Part shown: piece after piece, positions 29,709 to 39,152 of the stretch
Numbering within the stretch: position 1 is the stretch's first letter
Layout: the number at the start of each line of letters is the position of its first letter
Source: Comamonadaceae bacterium
GTDB lineage: Bacteria; Pseudomonadota; Gammaproteobacteria; Burkholderiales; Burkholderiaceae_C
Assembly: GCA_027486255.1 (NCBI GenBank)
Contig: JAIXPL010000009.1
Span: 1-64,000 of the forward strand
DNA: 64,000 bases
Direction of reading: 5' to 3'
Translations under genes and position numbers: made by a program
Notes under the pieces: model-generated
Seen by the model: the letters and a program-made list of their open reading frames with translations, nothing else
Told to the model about the DNA's origin: nothing
The model's database searches: none

Positions 29709-30596
29709 ATGCGGCGCGCCGACGCCCGCGGGCTGGCGGTGGCCGGGCTGCTGCTCAATGCCCTGGTATGGGGCCTGTCGTGGTGGCCCTTCAGGCAACT
29801 GGAGTCACAAGGCCTGCACCCCCTGTGGAGCACAGCGCTGGTCTACGGCGTCGCCCTGGCCTGCGTGCTGTGCTGGCGCCCCCGGGCCTGGCAAGTCCTG
29901 CTGCAGCACCCGGCCCTGTGGCTGCTTGTGCTGGCCTCGGGGCTGACCAACGTGGGTTTCAACTGGGCGGTGACCACGGGCGATGTGGTGCGCGTGGTGC
30001 TGCTGTTTTACCTGATGCCCGCCTGGTCGGTGCTGGTGGCCTGGCCGGTGCTGGGCGAGCGGCCCAGCAGGGGCTCGCTGCTGCGCCTGTTGCTGGCGCT
30101 GGCCGGCGTGGTGATCGTGCTCAAGTCGCCCGATTCGCCCTGGCCCGTGCCGCAGGGCGCCGCCGACTGGCTGGCGCTGGGCGGCGGGGTGTTCTTTGCC
30201 ATCACCAACGTGCTGCTGCGCAAGCTCGGCCACACGCCCAGCGAAGGGCGCATGGTCGCCATGTTCGGCGGCGGTGCGCTCATGGGGATGGCTGCCGGTG
30301 CGCTGGGCATGGCGGCCGGGGTGGTGCCGGCCCCGGCCCTGGCCAGTGCAGGCTGGCCGGTGGCCGCCGGGCTGTGCCTGGCCTTCCTGCTGAGCAACCT
30401 GGGGCTGCAGTACGGGGCTGCGCGCCTGGCGGCGCACACCACCTCACTGGTGATGCTCACCGAGCTGCTCTTTGCCAGCGTGTCCTCGGCGCTGCTGGAC
30501 GCGGCCGAATTCAGCACACGCACGCTGGTGGGCGGCGCCCTCATCGTGCTGGCGGCGATGCTGGCCGCCCTGAGCGGGCCTGAAGATCGGCACTGA
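29709..30596 (+). CDS. EamA-family (DMT) exporter
   Basis: The 295-residue product has ten predicted membrane helices in two EamA repeats (GLLLNALVWGLSWWPF and ADWLALGGGVFFAITNVLLRK). It starts one base after the lplT stop and is surely co-transcribed with it. Substrate unknown. It is not closely similar in sequence to the other EamA protein at 14696-15682. Confidence 0.89.
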   Translation: MRRADARGLAVAGLLLNALVWGLSWWPFRQLESQGLHPLWSTALVYGVALACVLCWRPRAWQVLLQHPALWLLVLASGLTNVGFNWAVTTGDVVRVVLLFYLMPAWSVLVAWPVLGERPSRGSLLRLLLALAGVVIVLKSPDSPWPVPQGAADWLALGGGVFFAITNVLLRKLGHTPSEGRMVAMFGGGALMGMAAGALGMAAGVVPAPALASAGWPVAAGLCLAFLLSNLGLQYGAARLAAHTTSLVMLTELLFASVSSALLDAAEFSTRTLVGGALIVLAAMLAALSGPEDRH

Positions 30597-30604
30597 GCGC
30601 GGGC

Positions 30605-31597
30605 TCAGTCCGGCGTGATCCGTGCCGCACGGATCACTTTTTCCCAACGCGGCAGCTCGCTGGCAATCAGCTGGCCAAACACCTGGGGCGAAGCCGGCGT
30701 GGCCTCGGCGCCCTCGGCAGCCAGGCGCGTCCGCACCTCCTCGGAGGCCAGGGCGGCATTGACCAGGCGATTGAGCAGGGCCACCACCTCGGCCGGCGTG
30801 CCGGCCGGGGCAACCAGGCCGTACCACTGATCGGCCTCAAAGCCCGGCGTGCCGGGCACCCGACTCTCGGCGACAGTGGGCACCTCCGGCAACACGCTCA
30901 GGCGCGCGGGGCTGGAGACCGCCAGCGCGCGCATACGGCCCGACTTGATGTGCGGCAGCAGCGCGGGGATGCCGGTGAACAAGACCTGCACTTGGCCGGC
31001 CAGAAGATCGTTCACCGACGGTGCTGTGCCTTTGTAGGGAATGTGCAGGAAGGAAGTGCCTGTGCGCAGCTTGAGGTATTCCATGGTGGTGTGGGCAGCG
31101 CTGCCGTTGCCCCCCGAGCCATAGGCCAGAGACCCCGGCCGGGCTTTGGCCAGCGCAATGAGTTCGGCCAGGCTGCGGGCGGGCACATGGGTGTTGACCA
31201 CCAACACATTGGGCACCCGGGCCACCCAGGCCACGGGGGTGAAGCTGCGCTGCGGGTCATAGGCCAGCTTGGGGTACAGCGCCGGGTTGGTGGCGAGCGT
31301 GCCCACGTGGCCCATGAGCAGCGTGTAGCCATCGGCGGGCGCCTTGGCCACCCGCTCAGCACCCAGTGCGCCACCGGCGCCGGGCACGTTCTCAATCAGC
31401 ACCGGCTGGTTCAAGGTGCGCGCCAGCTCCTGCCCAATGGCCCGCGCCAGCACGTCGGACGAGCCCCCTGGCGTGAAGGGCACCACGATCTTCATCGGGC
31501 GGCTGGGAAAGCCCTGCGTCTGCGCTGCCGTCAGGCTCAGGGGGCCTGCCAGCAAGCCGAGCAGCAGGGGCGGAAAAGTTTGACGTCGGTTCAGCAT
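30605..31597 (-). CDS. Bug-family tripartite tricarboxylate transporter binding protein
   Basis: The 330-residue protein has a signal peptide (LNRRQTFPPLLLGLLAGPLSLTAAQ) and the Bug fold starting FPSRPMKIVVPFTPGGSSDVL, with GNGSAAHTTMEYLK near the ligand site. No TctA/TctB genes are near, so it is an orphan binding protein, as is common in this bacterial group. The start at 31597 is preferred to an in-frame ATG 24 bases upstream because it places the signal peptide at the terminus. It is divergent from the HMCES-like gene. Confidence 0.9.
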   Translation of the reverse strand: MLNRRQTFPPLLLGLLAGPLSLTAAQTQGFPSRPMKIVVPFTPGGSSDVLARAIGQELARTLNQPVLIENVPGAGGALGAERVAKAPADGYTLLMGHVGTLATNPALYPKLAYDPQRSFTPVAWVARVPNVLVVNTHVPARSLAELIALAKARPGSLAYGSGGNGSAAHTTMEYLKLRTGTSFLHIPYKGTAPSVNDLLAGQVQVLFTGIPALLPHIKSGRMRALAVSSPARLSVLPEVPTVAESRVPGTPGFEADQWYGLVAPAGTPAEVVALLNRLVNAALASEEVRTRLAAEGAEATPASPQVFGQLIASELPRWEKVIRAARITPD

Positions 31598-31671
31598 GGG
31601 GGATCTTTCAAGGGAAGGCATCAATTCCACAGCAAGAGCAGCGGCTTGCGCGCTGCCGCAGAATCGGCGCC

Positions 31672-32343
31672 ATGTGCGCACATTACCAGGGACTGAGCCG
31701 CCCCCAGAGCTACGCCCAGTCCTTCGGGGTGGAGGCGCCCGCCGACCTGACGCGCACCGACATCTGGCCCGGCTATGAGGGCGCCTTCATCCACCGGCCA
31801 CTGGAGGCCGACAGCGGCGACGAGGCCGTGCCCGAGCGCGAAGCCCTGCGCGGGCTCTTCGGCCTGGTGCCCCACTGGAGCCGCGACCTCACGCTGGCCA
31901 AACGCACCTACAACGCCCGCAGCGAAACCGCCGCCGACAAGCCCAGCTTTCGCGACGCCTGGCGGCGGGGCCAGCACTGCGTGATTCCGGTCGAGGCTTT
32001 CTTCGAGCCCGATTGGCGCTCGGGCCGAGCTGTCGCCACGCGCATCAGCCACGCTGACGGCCAGCCCCTGGGGCTGGCGGGCCTGTGGTCGGCCTGGACC
32101 TCACCCCAGGGCGAGGTGGTGCACAGCTTCACCATGCTCACCATCAACGCCGATGCCCACCCGCTCATGAAGCACTTCCACAAGCCCGGCGAGGAAAAGC
32201 GCATGGTGGTGGTGCTGCCCCCCGGCCAGTACCAGGACTGGCTGCAGGCGGGGCCCCAAGACAGCATGGATTTCCTGCGCCCCTTTCCCGCCGAGGCCCT
32301 GCAGGCCCAAGCGCCGCCCTCCCCCAGCCTGTTCGACCACTGA
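31672..32343 (+). CDS. SOS response-associated peptidase family protein (HMCES/YedK)
   Basis: Family members crosslink to abasic sites in single-stranded DNA through the N-terminal cysteine and protect them from strand breaks. The 223-residue product has the essential Cys2 (MCAHYQG), the DNA-binding YNARSET segment, the active glutamate in VIPVEAFFEP, and the histidine in NADAHPLMKHFH. All key residues are present. It lies 38 bases upstream of the glutathione peroxidase gene. Confidence 0.93.
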   Translation: MCAHYQGLSRPQSYAQSFGVEAPADLTRTDIWPGYEGAFIHRPLEADSGDEAVPEREALRGLFGLVPHWSRDLTLAKRTYNARSETAADKPSFRDAWRRGQHCVIPVEAFFEPDWRSGRAVATRISHADGQPLGLAGLWSAWTSPQGEVVHSFTMLTINADAHPLMKHFHKPGEEKRMVVVLPPGQYQDWLQAGPQDSMDFLRPFPAEALQAQAPPSPSLFDH

Positions 32344-32381
32344 ACGCAGGCCACACCCAACCCCATCAAGGAGACATTTCC

Positions 32382-32867
32382 ATGAACAGCTTGCACGACT
32401 TCAGCGCCCTCGGCATTGATGGACAGACCCAGGACCTCGCCCCTTACCGCGGCCAGGTGGTGCTGGTGGTCAACACCGCGAGTGCCTGCGGCTTCACACC
32501 GCAGTTCGCCGGCCTGCAAAAGCTGCACGAGCAGTTTGCGGGACGCGGGTTCACAGTGATGGGCTTTCCCTGCAACCAGTTCGGCAGCCAAGACCCGGGC
32601 AGCAACAGCGAAATCCTGGGCTTTTGCCAGAAGAACTACGGCGTGGGTTTTCCGATGATGGGCAAGGTCGAGGTCAACGGCCCCCAGGCCCATCCGCTGT
32701 GGCAGTGGCTCACCCGAACCGCCCCGGGCGTACTGGGCACCGAGGCCATTAAGTGGAACTTCACCAAGTTCCTCATCGGCAAGGACGGGCAGGTGATCAA
32801 GCGCTACGGCTCGGTGGACAAGCCCGAGGGCATCGCCCGGGACATCGAGGCGGCGCTGGCAGCCTGA
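32382..32867 (+). CDS. Glutathione peroxidase
   Basis: The 161-residue thioredoxin-fold peroxidase reduces hydroperoxides. The peroxidatic cysteine lies in VVNTASACGFTPQF, the second family motif is GFPCNQFGSQDPG, and the Trp/Asn of the catalytic set are in IKWNFTKFL. As in most bacterial members the active residue is Cys rather than selenocysteine, and reduction is often by thioredoxin. The ATG at 32382 follows an AAGGAGA ribosome binding site. Confidence 0.95.
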   Translation: MNSLHDFSALGIDGQTQDLAPYRGQVVLVVNTASACGFTPQFAGLQKLHEQFAGRGFTVMGFPCNQFGSQDPGSNSEILGFCQKNYGVGFPMMGKVEVNGPQAHPLWQWLTRTAPGVLGTEAIKWNFTKFLIGKDGQVIKRYGSVDKPEGIARDIEAALAA

Positions 32868-32871
32868 GCAC

Positions 32872-34101
32872 TCAGGCCAGCTGCAGCGCCTCGTCGAGCA
32901 CCTCCACCCAGTGCCGCACCGGCGTGGCCGTGCCGCTTTGCAGGTGGGTGATGCAGCCGATGTTGCTTGAGACGATGGCCTGGGGTTGGAGCTCGCTCAG
33001 GTTCTTGAGCTTGCGGTCGCGCAGCTCATAGGAGATGTCGGGCTGCAGCACCGAGTAGGTGCCGGCCGAGCCGCAGCACAGGTGGGGCTCCGTGCGGGCC
33101 ACGCCGATGTCAAAACCCAGCTCGGCCAGGTGCGTCTCCACGCCGCCGCGCAGCTGCTGGCCGTGCTGCAGCGTGCAGGGCGGGTGGTAGGCCAGGGTGC
33201 CGGGGCGCTTGCCGCCCAGGTGCGCTTTCAAGGCAGGCACCAGCTCGGGCAGCAACTCACTGAGGTCGCGCGTGAGCGCGCTGATGCGCGCGGCCTTCTC
33301 GGCGTAGGCCGGGTCATGCTGGAGGTGGTGGCCGTAGTCCTTGACGGTGACGCCACAGCCCGAGGCATTCATCACCAGCGCTTCCACGCCCGCCTCCACA
33401 TGCGGCCACCAGGCATCGATGTTGCGGCGCATCTGCGCCAGGCCACCGGTCTGGTCATTGAGGTGAAACTTCACGGCACCGCAGCAGCCTGCCTCGGGCG
33501 CGATCACGGCCTGAATGCCCGCGGCATCGAGCACACGGGCGGTGGCGGTGTTGATGTTGGGCGCCATGGCCGGCTGCACGCAGCCGGCCAGCATGAGCAC
33601 CTGGCGCGCATGCGTGCGCGTGGGCCACGCACCAGATGGCCGCGGCTGGGGCACCTTGTTTTGAAGTTTGGCAGGCAAGAGGCCACGCACCGCCTGGCCC
33701 AGCTTCATGGCCGGGGCGAAAAACGGTGAAGGCAGGCCTTCTTTGAGGGCCCAGCGCAGCGCTTTTTCACCGGCGGGGCGAGGCACCTGCTCATCGACGA
33801 TCTTGCGGCCGATGTCGACCAGGTGGCCGTACTGCACGCCACTGGGGCAGGTGGTCTCGCAGTTGCGGCAGGTCAGGCACCGGTCCAGGTGCAGCTGGGT
33901 TTTGCGCGTCGGCTGGGCACCTTCGAGCACCTGCTTGATGAGGTAGATGCGGCCGCGCGGGCCATCGAGCTCGTCGCCCAGCAGCTGGTAGGTGGGGCAG
34001 GTGGCGGTGCAAAAACCGCAGTGCACGCACTTGCGCAGGATGGCCTCGGCCTCAAGGCCTTCAGCTGTGTTCTGGTAGAGGGGAGCGAGTTGAGTCTGCA
34101 T
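32872..34101 (-). CDS. glcF: Glycolate oxidase iron-sulfur subunit
   Basis: GlcF passes electrons from the flavin subunits of glycolate dehydrogenase to the respiratory chain. The 409-residue product has two 4Fe-4S motifs near the N terminus (CVHCGFCTATCP and CLTCRNCETTCP). Cysteine-rich CCG domains follow further on (CCGAVKFH, CCGSAGTYS). It starts three bases after the glcE stop codon, so GlcE and GlcF are made together. Confidence 0.95.
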   Translation of the reverse strand: MQTQLAPLYQNTAEGLEAEAILRKCVHCGFCTATCPTYQLLGDELDGPRGRIYLIKQVLEGAQPTRKTQLHLDRCLTCRNCETTCPSGVQYGHLVDIGRKIVDEQVPRPAGEKALRWALKEGLPSPFFAPAMKLGQAVRGLLPAKLQNKVPQPRPSGAWPTRTHARQVLMLAGCVQPAMAPNINTATARVLDAAGIQAVIAPEAGCCGAVKFHLNDQTGGLAQMRRNIDAWWPHVEAGVEALVMNASGCGVTVKDYGHHLQHDPAYAEKAARISALTRDLSELLPELVPALKAHLGGKRPGTLAYHPPCTLQHGQQLRGGVETHLAELGFDIGVARTEPHLCCGSAGTYSVLQPDISYELRDRKLKNLSELQPQAIVSSNIGCITHLQSGTATPVRHWVEVLDEALQLA

Positions 34102-34104
34102 GGT

Positions 34105-35268
34105 TCACACCCCGGCCCGGGCGGTGGCGAACACGCCGGACGGATCGAATTGTTGTTGCAGCTCGCGCTGGATGCGCTGCTGCACCGGCGGCAGCGGCGT
34201 GAACACGCCAGCCGTGCGCTTGTCGGCCTCGCCGCCGGCCTGGCTGGCCCGCAACAGCGTGGCATGGCCACCGAGCTGCTGTGCCAGGGCGCGCAGCTGG
34301 CCAGCCGCCGAGGCAGGTGCCCACAACCAGCGCTGGGCGCCGTGCCATTCCACAAGGGCGGGCCAGGGCAGCTCGAGCGCGGGCGCGGTCTGCGGCAGGC
34401 TCATGCGCCACAGGCACAGATCGGCCGCAGGCGGCGTGAAAAAGGGCAGGGTCTGCTCGCGGCAGGCCTGCCAGTCGGGGCCGGCCTGGGCCGGGTCCAT
34501 GCGGCTGAAGCGGCCGCCAACGGCCTGCACATCGGCCTGCAGCCGGGGCACGGCGGCCTCCACCGCAGCGGCGGCACCGCGCAGGCGTATGAACAGCATA
34601 TCTTCTGCAGGCTCAGTGGTGGTGTCGTGCACCCAGCAGCTGGCGTTCAGGGGCAGGGGCTGGCCGCCCCAGCGGTTGAGCAGGTCCAGCGCGGTCTGCT
34701 GTGCCACGCCTTCACACCTGAGCGTGGCCTCGCTCACGGCCACGGGCAGCACCTTGAGCGACACATCGACCAACACACCCAGGGTGCCCAGGCTGCCGGC
34801 CACGAGGCGCGAGACGTCGTAGCCGGCCACGTTCTTCATGACCTGGCCGCCGAAGGTGAGCAGCTCGCCCCGGCCGTTGATGAGCCGGGCGCCCAGCACG
34901 AAGTCGCGCACCCCGCCCACGCTGGCGCGGGCCGGCCCGGCCAGGCCCGCGGCCACGGCGCCGCCCACGGTGGCCCCGGGGCCGAAGTGCGGCGGCTCAA
35001 AAGCCAAGGCCTGGCCCTGGGCAGCCAGCGCGGCTTCCAGCTCGGCCAGCGGGGTGCCAGCCAGGGCAGTGACCACCAATTCGCTGGGCTCGTAGCTCAG
35101 GATGCCGCTCAGCGGCCGCGTGTCCAGCAGCTCGGCGCTGCCCAGGGGCGCGCCATAAAAGTCCTTGGTGCCACCGCCGCGCAGGCGCAGCTGGCGGCCT
35201 TGCGCGGCCGCCTCGCGGATGCGGGCAGACCAGGCCGAGGTCAATTCATCAAAAGATGCCATGGCCAA
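34105..35268 (-). CDS. glcE: Glycolate oxidase FAD-binding subunit
   Basis: GlcE is the second flavin-binding subunit of the membrane-associated glycolate dehydrogenase GlcDEF. The 387-residue product has an FAD-binding type 4 domain (FGPGATVGGAVAAGLAGPARA, DFVLGARLINGRGELLTFGG) and ends DPSGVFATARAG as in the family. glcD, the main catalytic subunit and usual upstream neighbour, is absent. The gene upstream on this strand is amtB, behind a terminator. Confidence 0.94.
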   Translation of the reverse strand: MAMASFDELTSAWSARIREAAAQGRQLRLRGGGTKDFYGAPLGSAELLDTRPLSGILSYEPSELVVTALAGTPLAELEAALAAQGQALAFEPPHFGPGATVGGAVAAGLAGPARASVGGVRDFVLGARLINGRGELLTFGGQVMKNVAGYDVSRLVAGSLGTLGVLVDVSLKVLPVAVSEATLRCEGVAQQTALDLLNRWGGQPLPLNASCWVHDTTTEPAEDMLFIRLRGAAAAVEAAVPRLQADVQAVGGRFSRMDPAQAGPDWQACREQTLPFFTPPAADLCLWRMSLPQTAPALELPWPALVEWHGAQRWLWAPASAAGQLRALAQQLGGHATLLRASQAGGEADKRTAGVFTPLPPVQQRIQRELQQQFDPSGVFATARAGV

Positions 35269-35302
35269 GATGGTAAGCGCGGCCCCAGGGAAGTTGGGCT
35301 GA

Positions 35303-35338
35303 TATTTTTTGAACTGGCGGTGTTCTATTTTTTGGAAC
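35303..35338 (-). promoter_or_regulatory. Direct AT-rich repeat upstream of glcE
   Basis: TATTTTTTGAAC (35303-35314) and TATTTTTTGGAAC (35326-35338) repeat 23 bases apart, read on the plus strand, about two helical turns. They occupy the short gap between the amtB terminator and glcE. They could be paired binding sites or part of the glcE promoter. No standard -10/-35 pair is clear. Confidence 0.35.
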
Positions 35339-35351
35339 CCCCACGCAGACG

Positions 35352-35383
35352 AAAAAAAGCCCGTCAGCTTTCGCCGACGGGCT
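35352..35383 (-). terminator. Intrinsic terminator of glnK-amtB
   Basis: Read on the minus strand, AGCCCGTC and GACGGGCT form an 8-bp stem with a short inner stem, followed at once by a run of seven T. It lies 65 bases after the amtB stop codon and before glcE. This is a textbook Rho-independent terminator. Confidence 0.88.
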
Positions 35384-35447
35384 CAACATCCAAAGGAGAC
35401 TCTCTCAAAGGGCCGGCTTGACGGCCCATCCATTCACAGTCGCAGGG

Positions 35448-36983
35448 TCAACGGTTGTAGGCCGTCTCACCGTGGGAGCTGATGTCCAGGCCTTCGCGCT
35501 CTTCTTCTTCCGTGACACGCAGACCAATGGTCAGGTCGACGATCTTGAAGGCGATGATGGACACCACAGCCGACCACACCACCGTGATCAGCACGGCCTT
35601 GGCCTGCACCAGCACCTGGTCGGCGATCGAATAGGCGTCGGCGGTGATGACCGTGGCCGTGACCCAGTCGGCCACGAAGCCGGGGCCGCCCAGGGAGGGG
35701 CTGTTGAACACGCCGGTGAGCAGGGCACCCAAGATGCCGCAGACACCGTGCACGCCGAAGACGTCGAGCGAGTCGTCCGCGCCCAGCAGCTTTTTCAGAC
35801 CGCTCACGCCCCACAGGCCTGCGAAGCCGGCGATCAGGCCGATGATCAGGCCGCCACCGATGCCAACGTTGCCGGCGGCGGGGGTGATGGCCACAAGGCC
35901 AGCCACGGCGCCGGAGGCAGCGCCCAGCATGGAGGCCTTGCCCTTCATGAGGGCCTCACCAATGCACCAGGTCAGCACGGCACCGGCCGTGGCCACCAGG
36001 GTGTTCATGAAGGCCAGGCCGGCAAAGCCGTTGGCTTCCAGGGCGGAGCCGGCGTTGAAACCGAACCAGCCCACCCACAGCAGGGCAGCGCCCACCATGG
36101 TCAGGGTCAGGCTGTGGGGAGCCATGGCTTCCTTGCCGTAGCCAATGCGCTTGCCGAACATGAAGGCGCCGACCAAGCCCGCCACGGCAGCATTGATGTG
36201 CACCACGGTGCCACCGGCAAAGTCCAGGGCGCCCATCTGCCAGATGAAACCGGCCTTGGAGGTCATCTCGTCCACGACTTCCTTGGAGGCGTAGGCGTCC
36301 GGGCCCATCCAGAACCACACCATGTGGGCCACCGGGATGTAGCTGAAGGTGAACCACAGCACCATGAAGAGCAGCACGCCGGCGAACTTGGCACGCTCGG
36401 CAAAGGCACCCACGATCAGGGCGCAGGTGATGCCGGCGAAGGTGGCCTGGAAGGCGGAGAACACGATCTCGGGGATCACCACGCCCTTGCTGAAGGTGGC
36501 CGCGTTGGCGAAGGTGCCTGCCGCGTTGTCCCAGATGCCCTTGAGCATCACGCGGTCAAAGCCGCCGAAGAAGGCGTTGCCCTCGGTGAACGCCAGGCTG
36601 TAGCCGTAAATGACCCACAGCACGCTGATCATCGAGAAGGTGACCATCACCTGCATCAGCACCGACAGCATGTTTTTGCTGCGAACCAGGCCGCCGTAGA
36701 ACAGGGCCAGGCCCGGAATGGCCATCATGATGACCAGCAGGGTAGAGACCATCATCCAGGAGGTGTCACCTTTGTTGGGCACCGGCAGTTCGGCAGGTGC
36801 AGCAGCGGCCGGCGCGGCGGCAGTGGCCGCGGCTGGGGCAGCAGCAGGAGCAGCGGGTTTGGCTTCGGCAGCCGGCGCAGAAGCTGCAGAAGCCGCAGGT
36901 GCGGCGGCAGGCGCCTGGGCCATCACGGCACCGCCGGTCAGCAGGCTCAGGCCCAAGGCGAGGGAGGCAAGAAATTTTTTCAT
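35448..36983 (-). CDS. amtB: Ammonium transporter AmtB
   Basis: AmtB conducts ammonium across the inner membrane and is blocked by GlnK when nitrogen is plentiful. The 511-residue product has a signal peptide (cleavage after VMAQ, residue 23), then a 40-residue Ala/Pro linker (about 24-66), then 11 membrane helices. The pore twin histidines lie in GGTVVHINAAVAGL and VFGVHGVCGIL. The C-terminal tail (LTIGLRVTEEEEREGLD) is the GlnK-contact segment. The low-complexity periplasmic linker makes it longer than E. coli AmtB. It lies 39 bases downstream of glnK. Confidence 0.96.
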   Translation of the reverse strand: MKKFLASLALGLSLLTGGAVMAQAPAAAPAASAASAPAAEAKPAAPAAAPAAATAAAPAAAAPAELPVPNKGDTSWMMVSTLLVIMMAIPGLALFYGGLVRSKNMLSVLMQVMVTFSMISVLWVIYGYSLAFTEGNAFFGGFDRVMLKGIWDNAAGTFANAATFSKGVVIPEIVFSAFQATFAGITCALIVGAFAERAKFAGVLLFMVLWFTFSYIPVAHMVWFWMGPDAYASKEVVDEMTSKAGFIWQMGALDFAGGTVVHINAAVAGLVGAFMFGKRIGYGKEAMAPHSLTLTMVGAALLWVGWFGFNAGSALEANGFAGLAFMNTLVATAGAVLTWCIGEALMKGKASMLGAASGAVAGLVAITPAAGNVGIGGGLIIGLIAGFAGLWGVSGLKKLLGADDSLDVFGVHGVCGILGALLTGVFNSPSLGGPGFVADWVTATVITADAYSIADQVLVQAKAVLITVVWSAVVSIIAFKIVDLTIGLRVTEEEEREGLDISSHGETAYNR

Positions 36984-37022
36984 GGCAGTCTGTTCTTTCT
37001 ACGGGAGAAAAGCCTCTCGGCC

Positions 37023-37523
<501 letters not shown>

Positions 37524-37554
37524 CTACAGTGCAGTGCGCCGCATCCGAATGAAC

Positions 37555-37571
37555 TGCACCAAGGCGGTGCA
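37555..37571. promoter_or_regulatory. NtrC enhancer site
   Basis: TGCACC-AAGGC-GGTGCA is a perfect 6-5-6 dyad that fits the NtrC consensus TGCACY-N5-GGTGCA. It is about 125 bases upstream of the sigma-54 promoter, the normal enhancer distance. A weaker second half-match, TGCACT-GCTTT-GGCACA, sits at 37578-37594, 23 bases further on, as NtrC sites often come in phased pairs. Both lie in the region before comM. Confidence 0.8.
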
Positions 37572-37615
37572 ACGGGATGCACTGCTTTGGCACACCACTC
37601 CCCCTGCTGCCCACC

Positions 37616-39148
37616 ATGAGCTTGTCCGTCGTGCACAGCCGTGCGCTGATTGGCCTGCAAGCCAGGCCCGTCCTGGTGGAGGTCCACCTGGCCAACGGCC
37701 TGCCCAGCTTCACGCTGGTGGGCCTGGCCGACACCGAGGTCAAGGAGGCGCGTGAACGCGTGCGCTCGGCCATCCACCACAGCGGCCTGGAGTTCCCGGC
37801 CAACAAGCGCATCACGGTGAACCTGGCGCCCGCCGACCTGCCCAAGGACTCCGGCCGCTTTGACCTGCCGATCGCCCTGGGCATCCTGGCCGCCAGTGGC
37901 CAGCTGGACGCGGCCCGGCTGGGGCGCTTCGAATTTGCGGGCGAGCTCTCGCTGGGGGGCGAGCTGCGCCCCATCCGGGGTGCGCTGGCCATGGGCCTGG
38001 CACTGGGCCAGCAGGCAGGCGACATTCCTGAGCTGGTGCTGCCCCCCGGCAGCGCCGAAGAAGCGGCGCTGGTGCCGCATGCGCGGGTGTACCGGGCCAG
38101 CCACCTGGCAGACGTGGCCCAGCAGTTCATGCCCGCCGCGCAGGACGCCCCACCAGGCGAAGGCTGGCAGCGGCTCTCGCCTACCGACCCGGCCCGCCCG
38201 GCCGCTTACCCCGACATGGCCGACGTCAAGGGCCAGGCCAGCGCGCGGCGGGCCCTGGAAATTGCGGCGGCGGGCGGCCACAGCGTCTTGCTGATCGGCC
38301 CGCCGGGCTCGGGCAAGTCCATGCTGGCCCAGCGCTTTGCCGGCCTGCTACCGGCCATGGAGCTGCAAGAGTCGCTGGAGAGCGCGGCCATGGCCTCGCT
38401 GGCCGGGCGCTTGAACCTGGAGCGCTGGGGCCAGCGCCCGACCTGCGCCCCGCACCACACGGCCAGCGCCGTGGCCTTGGTGGGTGGCGGCTCGCCACCC
38501 CGGCCGGGCGAGATTTCACTGGCCCATGGCGGCGTGCTGTTTTTGGACGAACTGCCCGAATTCCCACGGGCTGCGCTGGAGGCGCTGCGCGAGCCGCTGG
38601 AGACCGGTCAGATCACCATTGCACGGGCTGCCCAGCGGGCTGAGTTCCCTGCCCGCTTTCAGCTGGTGGCGGCCATGAACCCCTGCCCCTGCGGCCACCT
38701 GGGCTCGGCCTTGCAGACCTGCCGCTGCTCACCCGAGCAGGTGGCGCGATACCAAGGCAAGATCAGCGGCCCCCTGCTGGACCGCATCGACCTGCGGGTG
38801 GAAGTCGGTGCCCTGGCGCCGCAGGAACTGGTGGGCGCCACTGCGGGAGAGCGCAGTGCGGCCATTCGCGAGCGGGTGCTTGAGGCGCGCCAGCGGCAGC
38901 ACACCCGCCAGGGCCAGAGCAACCAGGGCCTGCAGGGCCCGCTGATTGATGCGCATTGCGCGCTGGATGCGGCGGCCAGCCAGTTCCTGACCACGGCCGC
39001 AACGCGCCTAGGCTGGTCGGGGCGGAGCATCCACCGCTGTCTGCGGGTGGCCCGCAGCATCGCCGACCTGGCCGGCGCCGAGCGCCTGAGCGCGGCCCAC
39101 CTGGCCGAGGCGGTGCAGTTCCGCCGGGGCCTGCAACTCAAGGGCTGA
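37616..39148 (+). CDS. comM: YifB/ComM-family Mg chelatase-like AAA+ ATPase
   Basis: ComM is a hexameric helicase that helps integrate incoming DNA during natural transformation. The 510-residue product has an N-terminal Lon-protease-like domain (LANGLPSFTLVGLADTEVKEA), then an AAA+ core with Walker A GPPGSGKSMLAQ and Walker B VLFLDELPEF, a CPCGHLG cysteine pair, and the Mg-chelatase C-terminal helical domain. The ATG at 37616 gives the usual MSLSVVHSRAL start; an ATG 39 bases upstream is in frame. It is divergent from glnK. Confidence 0.94.
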   Translation: MSLSVVHSRALIGLQARPVLVEVHLANGLPSFTLVGLADTEVKEARERVRSAIHHSGLEFPANKRITVNLAPADLPKDSGRFDLPIALGILAASGQLDAARLGRFEFAGELSLGGELRPIRGALAMGLALGQQAGDIPELVLPPGSAEEAALVPHARVYRASHLADVAQQFMPAAQDAPPGEGWQRLSPTDPARPAAYPDMADVKGQASARRALEIAAAGGHSVLLIGPPGSGKSMLAQRFAGLLPAMELQESLESAAMASLAGRLNLERWGQRPTCAPHHTASAVALVGGGSPPRPGEISLAHGGVLFLDELPEFPRAALEALREPLETGQITIARAAQRAEFPARFQLVAAMNPCPCGHLGSALQTCRCSPEQVARYQGKISGPLLDRIDLRVEVGALAPQELVGATAGERSAAIRERVLEARQRQHTRQGQSNQGLQGPLIDAHCALDAAASQFLTTAATRLGWSGRSIHRCLRVARSIADLAGAERLSAAHLAEAVQFRRGLQLKG

Positions 39149-39152
39149 TGAA

